Source: Nemophila menziesii (Eukaryota; Streptophyta; Magnoliopsida; Boraginales; Hydrophyllaceae). From it: a DNA stretch of 64,000 bases. Below the pieces are notes generated by a model that saw nothing but the letters and a program-made list of their open reading frames with translations, did not search any database and was not told the DNA's origin. Where the stretch lies: assembly GCA_029959085.1 (NCBI GenBank), contig JARWIR010000016.1, positions 18,113,499-18,177,498 on the forward strand, in the 5' to 3' direction. Both the position numbers and the translations under genes were made by a program. Below are positions 48,077-59,103 of this stretch, piece by piece (position 1 is the stretch's first letter; each line of letters starts with the position of its first letter).

Positions 48077-49608
48077 TTTTTCTCAATAGCTTGGATGCAT
48101 TAGGTAGTTTAGTTAGTTTTATTTTAAATTTTATTCCATTCTTGAGTCTTTTTCGAGTCGTGGGGACACGGCTCACTTTTGAGTTGGGGGTGGGGATTCG
48201 TTGTCCTCATCTTTCTTTTTGTTTTTGCATAAAATTTAAAATTTTTAGGTTGAATTAAGGCATAGAATATTTTGAATGTACCTATTTGATCATGATTTTA
48301 TTAGGACAATGATAGTAAGTAGTATGCTTTTGAAAGATGCAAACAAATTTGTTTAGATGCATGCATGAAAACAGGAAATAAAGGATAGGAAAGTTAATGA
48401 GCAATGCTAAGAAAACACGTTGAAACTTAGGAATAGTTATTTGGTGTGTAGAACGTGAGGTTTAAAATTAGTTGAAAACCCGCTTATCTATGAACTAATC
48501 AAAACGTAACGAAATCCGGTAGTTAGAAAAATGAATAAGGCAGTTCTTTCATGATAAAACACTTGAAGCCTTTAGACCTTCTCACCCTTTTATTTCATAT
48601 TGTTGTTATTTATCCGTCTTAGCCCCTCTGAGCCTTTCTAAAGCCTTTTATTTGAAACACATTATAATCCATACCCTAGTTTTTAGGACTTATCTATATG
48701 ACCCGCACTCGAATCGCAAAACCTGAGACACTCGTTTTAGAGCTTGAGTTTGGGGTGGTGGGTTTCCATCAGTAGGGAACTTTGGGAAATTGGGAATTAT
48801 CTTTGTGATTTTATTGATGATGAATTGTTATTATTGTAACCCTTTGCCGGGGTAATAGTGAATGAAAAAGAAGCTACGAGCTAATTTTGCCAACAAGGGC
48901 ATAAAAAGAAAAAGAATATATATATGAGAAAAAATAGTGTGATATCTCAACATCAAAAGAGAATCATAACTATACAAAAGAGAAAAAAAATTGATGTGAA
49001 AAGAGAATATATTCGGACCGGCAAAGTGGATTTTATATCATCAAAGGTTTTAATTGGGATTATTGGGGATGCACATTAAAAAGCATCGATAAATTGGGTT
49101 GAGTGAGAACATCTTCGAGTGAAAACTCAAGCTCTAGGGCGATTCGTTGATGGCTAGTGAGGAGAGAGCCAAATGCTCACTTTTCATTATCCAAATATAC
49201 CACACCCGTCCTTAAGCCAAGTTATAACCAAGACCTTAGGATTTTTAACTACTAGATGGAGAAACAATTGAGCTATTAGGTAGTAGGTAAGTGGACCATT
49301 GGATGCTTTATTTGGGACCTATGAACAACCTATAGCCATTAACCTGAACTAAGTTATCATCCTCTCCTTCTGGCATTGCGAAATTAATCTTAACTTGAAT
49401 TCATGGAATGTTGATTACATGTATATTAGGCATATTTGTGCATTATTTCTTGAGCATTACTACATGAGATTTTTTGGATTTTATGCTCTAGGATCATTCA
49501 TTATATTTTTGTTCTTGTTCTCCTCCGACTTCTTCTTGTTTATTTTGACTACCCTACTGTTCTTTACTTTTATTGTATCGGGACGATACAACTTTGAGTT
49601 GGGGGTCT
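48077..49608 (+). other. AthE 3' UTR with structured elements
   Basis: Order: hairpin GAGTCGTG-GGGA-CACGGCTC (48155-48174) and purine tract GAGTTGGGGGTGGGG (48181-48195); a second tract TTGAGTTTGGGGTGGTGGG (near 48745-48765); the long-range pair CTTTGCCGG (48842-48850) with CCGGCAAAG (49018-49026); hairpin TTGTATCG-GGA-CGATACAA (49573-49591); the PPT TTTGAGTTGGGGGTCT at the LTR. The frame 49395-49628 is incidental. Confidence 0.78.
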
Positions 49609-51098
49609 TGATGTCTCCTCATTTGTGATAGTAAAATATACTCATGAGACATCATTTTAGGCTTATTTATTAGTTTATAGGTTGATTTTAGCTTAATTTA
49701 GCGCACCTTCCTATTTTGAGTCTTGATTTGTAGAATTATTATTTTTAGAGCATATTGGGTTTAATTGTTTATTTAGTGTGAAGCTTTAAAGATAATTATG
49801 GAGATTAATTAGAGTCCAAGTCAAAGGCAACAACTTATGGAAGGAGATATGCATGGAAATTGGAGATAAGGAAATAAAAGCTAAAAAGATGGAAAAGGAA
49901 AAGCTGCCTAAATCTGGGATTCTGCACACACGTCTAAAGATTGGGGTTTTTACCTAAGAAATAGGCCGAATTTGGTAATTTCCTTCTATAGGGTCTAGAT
50001 AATTCTGTTGCGATTCTTTTGGTATCTTATGGAGCTCAATCCGACCAATAACGAAGAAGATACACTCAAAATAGCGCAGCTGTGTTTATCTTTATTTCCT
50101 TACGAATTTGAGTTGGGCTAGAAGTCCATTACTTAAGTTATCTCTCAAGAAACGAATTAGGTCAACCTCTACACTATAAATACAGCCTCTTAACACTCTT
50201 AAATCATCCTTGGTGAAACCTTAAACCAAGAGGAAGCTTAGAACACAAGAGAGAAGTCTGGAAGGAGCTGTCATCAACAATGTCTTCTTCTACCTTTAAT
50301 TTTGTAATTTCTTTCTTTTCTTTCATGAACTAAATTTCTTTAGCTTAAGTTTTAGCATATATGTATGAACCCTAGTTTTGATTGACATCTATCTAATTTG
50401 GGAATTTAATGTTTTAAATAGAATTATAGTTTTTATTCTCTGTTTATGTGTTTGAAGTTATATTCTGTGTTCTTGTGGACGGCCGCCATTAGAAGTACCA
50501 TCTAGTAATTAGGATACCATTGACAACGGTGTTTAATTACATGTTTAGCACATAACGTTTAGCTTTAGGTTTGATCTGACAACCCAACCTAGCTAGATAA
50601 TCACTATGGTTGAGTCTTGTGACTCTTTACCAATTACAGGAAAAGTTTGCTTAGGAAGCCTTATTGACACAGGTAAATCCTATTTTAAACTACCGATAGC
50701 ATATTGGGACCGATTAGGGAAATACTACATAATTCACCCTTACATGTTTAGAACGGCACAACTAGTGGGGATTACATGCTAATAACTTAAGCTATATTCT
50801 CATATTACTTCTCTTTCATCTTTAATTTTCTGTCTTTTAATTATTCTTAGTTTAATTTAGTTTATTAGAAAAACCAAACAAAAATCTATTTGTCTTTACT
50901 TTTATTTACGTTTAGTTGTTCTAGCGTTAATTATTCGCACTTGCTATTTGCATCAGATTCTCCTAACCTCTGTAGTCTCTGCGGAACGAATCTTTATCTA
51001 AAACTTGCATACGATCTGTATACTTGCAGAACCGTGTAGTTCTGGGGTGTTTTTGCACTTATTTTACATCTTATTTTATCACACCCTAGGCCCCACCA
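49609..51098 (+). repeat. AthE 3' LTR
   Basis: 1490 bp, TGATGTCTCC...CCCCACCA, followed by TSD ACCAC. Confidence 0.96.
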
Positions 51099-51103
51099 AC
51101 CAC

Positions 51104-53700
51104 CACCAGCAGGAAGGGTTAACGGGAACAACAATCAAAACCGAGTTGAACAAGACCTTCCTGGCTTGAGAGTGCCGTTTCATGTTCAACCGATAGGTTA
51201 CCGTCCTCCGGAGATCCAGAATATCAAATTTAGACCCGATCCGGGTATGCTTAGTTAGTTTCAAAGTTTTGGACTCTACAGTTGTACAGCAGTACAAGAT
51301 CCGGTAAGAGCGATTCAGAAGTTTATGCAGATTTGTGATGCTTATGTTACTCCAGGCATTACACGCGAGCAACTGTATTGTCATATGTTTTCGTTCTTTC
51401 TGACCAGTAGAGCTGGTGAGTGGCTAAATAGGCAACCACCAGGGACAATTAATTCATAGACAAAACTTCAAGCTGCTTTCTTTAACCGTTTTTATCCGAA
51501 GAGTATGAGACTCAAAGACCAAAGCGAGCTTGGAAAGTTTTGTCAAGAAGATTGAGAAGACGTAGGAGAAGCATGGACAAGGTTTCAACAGAAGTTAGCT
51601 AGATGTCCGCTCCATGGTTATACCCCCTCTCTACAGTTAGCTATATTATATAAAGGTATCAACAGAGAAAGTAGACTGAAGGTGGATAATCTTGGGAAAG
51701 GGAATTTCGTGTCCATGGACCCTACTGAAGCTACCGAGGTTTTAGAAAATATTATTGAACAAGAAAGGAGTTGGCCATCTTCGCGATCTCCTGTTACAAA
51801 AACCCGAGGTACGCTTCGATTAGACGCAGAAACTGCAAACTCAGCTCAATTATCCGCATTAAAGAATCAAATCAAAGAACTTAAGCTTGAGATGCAGAGA
51901 AATTTAGCCGCAACAAATGTAGTGCAAGAAGCACAAGGTTTTCCACATTGTGGGGCAATGAATCATACATGAGAAGAATGCGAAGGAAATCCACAATCTG
52001 TTTATTTCATATCCAACCGAGGAGGTTATAAATTTGGTAATAGGAATCATCCGGGTATACAGTATTCAAATCCACATGGGGCCGCTAATCCTGGTCATTA
52101 TCAACAACGTCCTCAGAATAACGCGTTCCAACCAAGAGGTCAATATCAAAATCAATATCAAAATAGACCCGCTCCCCCACAACAACCTGTTCAAGATGCC
52201 TATACCGATTCGTTAGCGGCTTTGCCGCAGTATCCTCAAGAGGGAACTGTGGATAATCAAGAATTGACGAAGTTCATGGATCTTATGACCACTAATATGC
52301 ATTCCTAGAGCTAGAAGTTACGAGAACAAGAAGCTTCAATTAAGATTTTAGGTACTCAAGTAGAACAAATGAACAAAGTTCGGACAAGCATTATGGAACA
52401 AAAAGAATTGAAGGCTATCGAAGGAGGTGATGATAATGTTGGGTTCGAAGCTTGTAAGGCAATCTGCCTTGAGATTGAAGAAAAGAAGGAAGTACCACAT
52501 GCTGCCGTTAGTGCCGTGGAGGTTCTGAGTACCAAAGAAGAACCAACCAGGTCTAGCCCCGTGGACTCTAACTGTTCTGAGAGTGATGTGGAGGAAGTTT
52601 CAGAAAAATCCGAATTTATATAGCTTCTGAAAGATATGCAAGAAGAGATTAGATCGGTTATAGAATACCAAGCTGATCTGACTAAAGATAAAGAGGAAGA
52701 AGCCTCAAAGGAGGAACCAAGAGTTGAAGTTGAAGTTGCACCTGCTGTGCAAGAAGAGAAAGAAGAAGAGAAGGTGGAATCGTCACCAGTTGTTCATACA
52801 GTGTCACCAACCATTCCTGATACAAATCTAAAGGATTACACTGAACTCAAGACATTTGTAGAGGCATACACTCCTGAAAATATCAACGCCCAAATGCTTG
52901 AGATTGCAAAGAAAGGGCTTACACCGTAACAAGTTTTTACGCAAGTTATTCCTGAGAATGAAGCGAGTGTAGAAGCCAAGAGAGAGAACTTGAGAGTCTC
53001 AAGAAGAAGTGAAAGAGAGTTACCATTAAAGCTCAAAGATCCGGGAAGTTTTAACCTTCCTATTCAAATAAATGGTATGCTCAAGGTGATAGCTATGTAC
53101 GATGTGTGTTCCGGTGTGAATCTTATGCCTAAGTCCGTGTTCGAAGACTAGGACTTCATAAATCAGAGAAAGCTCCAGTGAAGTTGCAGTTTGCTGACAA
53201 CTCAGTTACCAAGACATAGGGAACAATGGAGGACGTCTTAGTCAGAGCAGGTAGTATCGCCATCCCTGTTATACTTGAGTTTGATGCAGAAAAGCAGGTT
53301 CTAATCATACTTGGACGGCCTTTCATGGCCACAAGTCAAAGTGTCATCAACTTCCAAGAAGGGACCATCACCCTTCATGCTAAGAACGTATCCGAGACAT
53401 TCTATGTCTTGGGTAAGAAATCGAGGAAGTTAGATCCCACCGTTCCTGTCATCCACAGCCTTTCACATCACAAAGTCCCTACAGAAAAGATCCATGTAAA
53501 ACCTGTGATACTGAGCCAAACATTGAGTTTGGGGTTGGCCATGAAGTTCTATGGAAAGCTCACAAACGCTAAAATAGGCCACGAAGTTTCAAAGACTCGT
53601 GGATGGGACCATTCATCGTCACTAAGGTTGTTTCAGCTAAGGTGATAGAAATCCGACCCAAAAAGAGGATCAAGCGCAGATTAGTTGACGTTCATAGCCT
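51104..53700 (+). pseudogene. AthD gag (rest), protease and GPY/F-like segment
   Basis: Continuation of 39662-39809. Gag motifs [44 protein letters not shown]. The zinc knuckle reads F-PH-C-GAMN-H-(stop)-EE-C, so its first Cys is Phe and Trp is TGA. Stops occur at about 51255, 51457, 51553, 51970, 52306 and 52621. Protease keeps YDV but has DVCSG for DVGSG; ILGRPFMATSQ follows. It then runs, with no RT or integrase core, into GHEVLWKAHKR and DSWMGPFIVTKVVSAKVIEI across frameshifts: the junction of AthB. Not translatable as one protein. Confidence 0.85.
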
Positions 53701-54771
53701 AACTCGTTGTTGGGAGGCTATATTCGCAAATCTTGATAGAGGTAACGCGTCTAACTTTAAAAGACGTTAAATAAAAGTGCTGTACGGGAGACAATCCACA
53801 ATTTTTTTATGTTTTTATGTTTTTATGCGTTTAGTTTGTGTTTAGTTTACTTGCTTTTAGTTGATATTGCATATTTGAGAAAGGTATTAGTGTTTTGATG
53901 TTTAGGTGTTAGAGAAATCGAGTTTGGGAGGAAAAACGAACTTTTTGGGATATATTCAGATGCCAGCACCGGTATGCCGGCCGTCATGGCCGGTAAGCCG
54001 GTGAGCAGAAAACCCGAGCCCACGGGTAAGGCCACTCGTTGAATGCCGAGAGGTCAGCTTTCGAGAGAATGCACCACCGGCATGCCGGTCAGAATCCCCG
54101 GTAAGCCGGCCAGGTCAAAACCCGTGCCCACGGGTGTCACCACACGTTTAATGCCGAGAGGTCAAAATTCGAACATCATCAGCACCGGTATGCCGATGGT
54201 TTTTCCGGTATGCCGGTCAGAGAAGAAACCGTGCCCGTGTGTCAAGGACTCGGGTATTTTGACGTAACTCAGATTCCAAGAACTCCAGCATCGGTATGCC
54301 GGGCCTTATGGCCCGTACGCCGCCCATCGCCGTTGGAGAGAGAAGAAAGCTTAGTTTTTAGGGTATAAAGAGAAAAAGGTTGGTATATTCCGAAATTATT
54401 AATCCTTAAGCCTCTCTTTCTTCTCCAAACCTCTCCCAACTCCATGGAAGCTCATTCAAACCTTCACCAAACACCAAAACATTACCCAATCATCATAGAA
54501 ACACATCAAATCTTCTCTCCACATCATTACAAAGGAGATTCAATCACCTAATTCTCACCAAAACACATTAGATTGAAGAATCAAAAGCTTAAATTTTCAA
54601 AAATATCCTACAATTTCTTAGATCCATACCAATCCATTAAGAATTCATCTTACCCACATAGAGATTCGTCATCAATTCACCTTTCCTAAACTAAATCAAG
54701 CTTGTTCAAACTATAGTCAAGAGTTCGAATTTTCAAGAGTTGTTAAAGCTTTGAGTTAGGGGTCAATTGAG
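53701..54771 (+). other. AthD pol-to-accessory-ORF interval
   Basis: Contains the post-pol hairpin CGTCT-loop-AGACG (53748-53766), the GC-rich array (53964-54336) and an A/C-rich leader before the accessory ATG. Open frames through the array (53847-54267) are not credible. Confidence 0.72.
53964..54336 (+). repeat. AthD GC-rich hairpin array
   Basis: About three ~130-bp units. Each has ACCGGTATGCCGG / CCGGTAAGCCGG cores and an AACCCGTGCCCACGGGT-type stem-loop, with a shared ATGCCGAGAGGTCA linker. Same layout as AthB, though the palindrome has changed from CCGGTATACCGG to CCGGTATGCCGG. Confidence 0.85.
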
Positions 54772-55979
54772 ATGACTAAAAGAACAGAAACATTATCTAA
54801 CAAGAGGGAGATGAAGAAAAGCAAGGTATTGGGTCCAATTGAGAAGAAATCAAGTAACAAAGGTTCTAGTTCCAAAGCTAAGGGTAAAATCGGTGTTGAA
54901 GAAGGAGGTAAGCCGGCTATGTTTGATTTAATGGGAAAAAGGGTTCAACTTTATTCCAAGAAGAGAACACAACCTCTTTTATTCAAAGTTCCTACACCCG
55001 CAGATAAAGAGGAAGCTTCAAAGGCCTTGATAGCTTCTGCAGAAAAACAATTAAAGGAACTACCTTTTGCTTATGAGAAAGTATTCGATGAAGAAGGTTG
55101 TACAGGAGAGTATAAAAGATTCTTGGAGCTTGGGAAAGATTGGGTTGGTCTACATTCATGGTAAGACATTCTGATTTATGTCATGAGTTAGATTTAGATT
55201 TCTATTTAGGCCTCTATAGCCGAGATAGTGAAGGTTGTGTTCCGATTAGAGGAAACTTAGTTCCTTTCACAGCTAAAGAAATTAGAAACCACTTCCAGTT
55301 TAAGAAATTAATTGGACCATGCAAATATAGTGAAGTGGTGGCTAAACAAAGAGTCTGTGATTGGGATTTAATTTTTGAGCATGTTTTAGACAAGGAGAAA
55401 GTGCAATCACATAAGGGAGAATTGGAGGCACCTTGGCCTTACAAATATCTTCAACCGGATGCTAGAGTTTGGCACAATTTCCTTATCCCTAATGTCTTTG
55501 GAAACACAAGAACTTTGGATGTGACTAAGCAGAATGCTCTACTTTTGGATTGTATTTTGAGAGGAGAAGAAGTGGATGTGGTACAGTTGATCTATGAGGA
55601 GGTGATGCGATTTTCGGTCTCTCCTAAATCGGTTTACAATGTTAAATATCCTATTATGATCACGTGTCTTGTGCAAAAAGCGAGTGTTATATTGGGTGAA
55701 GAAGAGAAATTCGAATTTAAGAAAAGTTATATTGATAATGCTTGGACCATGAAAGTCTTGAGAGGAGCGGGTTCTACGCAAGTCTCAAAAGAAGAAAAGG
55801 AGCAAAGTTGGCAAGAGAAGATGGAGGAGCGTTTAAACAATTTCGAAGAAGCTCAAACTTCCTTAGCCAATGATGTGGCACAAATCAAAGCCAATCAAGT
55901 GCACATCATGACACTCCTTGAGCAATTAAAGAAAGATCAAGCAAATCCTATCTTGGATGTCGATAATGCGAGGCAATAG
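54772..55979 (+). pseudogene. AthD accessory ORF (single 1-bp frameshift)
   Basis: From ATG 54772 (MTKRTETL) to TAG 55979. A one-base deletion near 55130 splits it into 54772-55164 and 55140-55979; otherwise ~402 codons are open. Domains: a Lys/Ser-rich N-terminus; a core with LPFAYEKVF, GWSTFMVRHSDLCHEL, FYLGLYSRD, KVQSHKGELEAPWPYKYLQ, RVWHNFLIPNVFG and RFSVSPKSVYNVKYP; a C-terminal coiled coil (EKMEERLNNFEEAQTS). Closely similar to AthB over its full length. Better preserved than this element's gag. No membrane or signal sequence. Function unknown. Confidence 0.83.
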
Positions 55980-57567
55980 CCTCGAGAGTATGTTCTCTTT
56001 CTTCCTTACCATTTCTGTAAATGCTTTATCTGCTAATTTTTAATTTCTTTTTCGAGTCTTTTTCGAGTCTTGAGGACACGACTAATTTTTGAGTTGGGGG
56101 TGTGGGGATTCGTTGTCTCTCATCTCCATTTTTCTGTTTTTAGGTAGAAATAAAAAAAATTTGATACATGGGAATTATGTGTAGAGTGTGATTAATAGCT
56201 TGAAAGCATAAGCTCAGTGAATTGATGATAGTAAGTAGTATGTTCATGAGCTATTTTATTTTGTATGCTTTGAGTATTTGCAGGAAAACACACATTGATA
56301 GTAAAGAAAAGATTAGTAAGCAATGCGATAGAAAGTATGTTCGATCTCAGGGAGCCTTGAGTAGTGTGTAGGCCGTGAGATCCAAGCTAGTTGACAATCC
56401 CATTTGATAAAAGTGCTAAAGGTAAGAAAATAACGAAATTGCATGGTGTAGAAAATGATTAAGGCAGTTCTTTCATATTGAAGCTACTTGAAGCCTTTTT
56501 ATACCTTCTCACCATGTTATTTGATTTAATATTTTATATCCTTCTCAGCCCCTTCTAGCCTTTCTAAAGTCTTTTTATTTAACCACATTATAAGCAATAT
56601 CCATTTATATTATATGACTTTTCCATATGACCCGCACTCGAATCGCGATGCATAGACAATTGTTTTAGAGCTTGAGTTTGGGGTGGTGGGTCCACAGTTA
56701 TGGGAATATTATTGGGTTGGGATTTTTTATCTTATTAATTGTTCTCTGTTATTATATTGATGATGATTCACAGGTTTATATTGTAACCCTTTGCCGTAGT
56801 AATAGTGAATGAAAAAGAAGTTACGAGCTAAAATTATGAAAAGGCATAATTTATGAAAAAATAGCCTTATATCTCGAACAACAAAAAAAAGAAAAAAAAA
56901 AGAGTCATAGCTATACAAAAGGAAAAAAATATGATTTGAAAAGAAAATATATATTCGGATCGGCAAAGAGGAATTTTTAAGTGAACATCTTATGTTTTAA
57001 TTGGGTTATTAGGGATGCTGAATTATGCATCAAAGAATTCATTGGGTTGAGTGAGAAACGTTTTATGAGAGTAACTAAGCTCTAGGGCGATTCGTTGATG
57101 GCTAGAGAGGAGAGAGCCAAAAGCTCACTCTAAATTATCCAAATATACTATCATACCGTCCCTAAGCCTAAATTAAAACCTTAAAGACCTTTTGATTCTT
57201 TGCTATGTAATCGAGAAGTGATTGAGCCAATAGAGAGTAGTTAAATGGATCTTTGAATACTAGTAAAGTTCGATGACCAATCTATAGCTTCCTTGGTAAA
57301 CTGAGTAAAGTCCCAATCCTTCTTACATTGCGAAACTAATTTGATCTTGAATTCAAACCGTGTTGACTATGGATATGAGAAGTGCACATATATGTAGTTT
57401 ATGAATATTACTGCATGAAATTTTCAGAGTAGTTGCTTTATGTCTATTCTATATATTCTGCTATGTTCTTCCCATTGTGTTAAAAATTACCTAGGTGTGT
57501 ATTTAGAGACTTCCCTTTGTTTTTATCTTTATTGTATCGGGACGATACAACTTTGAGTTGGGGGTCT
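55980..57567 (+). other. AthD 3' UTR with structured elements
   Basis: Degraded GGGA-type hairpin (56065-56084) then GAGTTGGGGGTGTGGGG; purine tract TTGAGTTTGGGGTGGTGGG near 56668; long-range pair CTTTGCCG (56789-56796) with CGGCAAAG (56961-56968); PPT hairpin TTGTATCG-GGA-CGATACAA (57532-57550); PPT TTTGAGTTGGGGGTCT. Confidence 0.76.
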
Positions 57568-59103
57568 TGATGTCTCCTCATTCATCATGAATTAATATTA
57601 CGATGAGACATCATTTTTAGTGATTTAGAAGTCATTCTAGTCGATTTTCTTGAGAAATGGTACACTTTCCTATTTCTAGTCTTGATTTAGTAAATTATTG
57701 TTTTTAGAGCATATTGGGTTTAATTATTTATTTAGTGTGAATCTTTAAAGATAATTATGGAGATTAATTATATTCCAAGTCAAAGAATAAGAGATATGGA
57801 AAGAGATAAGCATGGAAATTGGAGATAAGGAAAGAAAAGTTAAAAATATGGAAAAGGAAAAGTTGCCATAATCCTGAATTTCACCACCCACGACCACAAA
57901 TCAGCTTATATCTCAAAATCGGTGGGGAATTTGGAGAAACGGTCAAGAGAAAAGTTGAATATCTTTCCGAGACGATAAATTTAGACTACTCATATGCGAC
58001 AAACGGTTAAGAATTGAGGCTGTTAGGACCAAAACAAAAGCAATCATGATTTCATATTTTAGGGTTACGAATTTGAGTTGGGCTTGGAGTCCACTACTTA
58101 CCTTCTACTTCAAGAAAACGAATTAGGGCTTCTATACACCTATAAATACACCGTCATATCACTTATAAATCATCCTTGCCTCACATAAATTAATCCTTAG
58201 GGTTTATATCATTAGAGTTATTGTAGATAGCAAGATGAAGTCTTTTATTATTTCTTTTAGTTTATTTCCTTCAGGTATGAACTAATTTTTCCATAGCTTG
58301 GGTTTTGCATCATGTATAATCTATGAATTCTATTTTCTTTCTATCTAAGTTTCTTTAGGAATTATATGTTTTAATCTTATATTAGCTTCTTGCCTATTTT
58401 TTTGTTTATGTGTTTTGAATTATTGCCTGTCCAAGAACTGATCACTTTAGGCTTTCTTAATAGTAGTTAGATGTTCACCTTAATTGGGTGTCTAATTATT
58501 GAAATACCACATAACGTCTAGTGTCGATATTGGTCTTGACAACACTAATTCTAGCTAGATAGTCATTAGGGTATAATTTAATCACTATCATCATGTTTGG
58601 AATTGAATTGCTTAGGGCCTTGGTAGCGCTTGATAACCCTAGGTTTAGGCTGCCTCATGATGTGTCCCTAGCCCCCTTAGTCGCTCTCCAAGTCTAAGGT
58701 ATGGGAATTTAGAATCCTGACTAAGTATCTAAGAGCTAATTATCTCACTTATTAATTAGAATTTGATAGAAAGAATTAGAAGGATTAGTCCATACTAGCA
58801 AAACCTAAGTTATACTTCTCATCTCATATTTCTTTGTATTTATTTTATTGTCTTTAATTTTCCTTAGCTTAATTATTAATCTCGAATTATTCCTTTTTAT
58901 TTCATGTCTTTTAATTAATTACTTCTTACTCGTTATTTCTGCTCATTCGTATAACACACTAAGTCCCTGAGGACGAATCTAACTTATCATTAAAACTTGC
59001 ATACGTCCCGTAATACTTCCAGTACCGTGCTTGTCTAGGGTGCTTGAGTGTATTGTTTTCAACGTTTATTTATCATATTTTTATAACACCCTAGGCGACA
59101 CCA
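57568..59103 (+). repeat. AthD 3' LTR
   Basis: 1536 bp, TGATGTCTCC...GACACCA, followed by TSD ATAAG; same length as the 5' LTR with low divergence by eye. Confidence 0.95.

Larger units (their letters stand above)
39810..51098 (+). mobile_element. AthE: young, nearly intact Athila element
   Basis: Plus-strand element inserted in AthD gag, perfect TSD ACCAC (39805-39809, 51099-51103). LTRs of 1489 and 1490 bp with roughly 13-15 differences by eye. PBS, a 1745-codon gag-pol frame with one stop, hairpin array, short accessory ORF and 3' UTR with PPT are all present. It is the latest insertion of the right-hand stack. If the one nonsense codon were rare in the population, relatives of this copy could be active sources (inference). 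Confidence 0.96.
37971..59103 (+). mobile_element. AthD: Athila derivative lacking RT, RNase H and integrase core
   Basis: Plus-strand element in AthC, with perfect TSD ATAAG (37966-37970, 59104-59108). 5' LTR 37971-39506, 3' LTR 57568-59103, both 1536 bp. Interior: gag start, the AthE insertion, rest of gag, protease with the same GPY/F junction as AthB, hairpin array, accessory ORF, 3' UTR. There is no RT or integrase motif. PBS has one change (TGGGGCC for TGGCGCC). More stops in gag than AthB. Confidence 0.93.
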
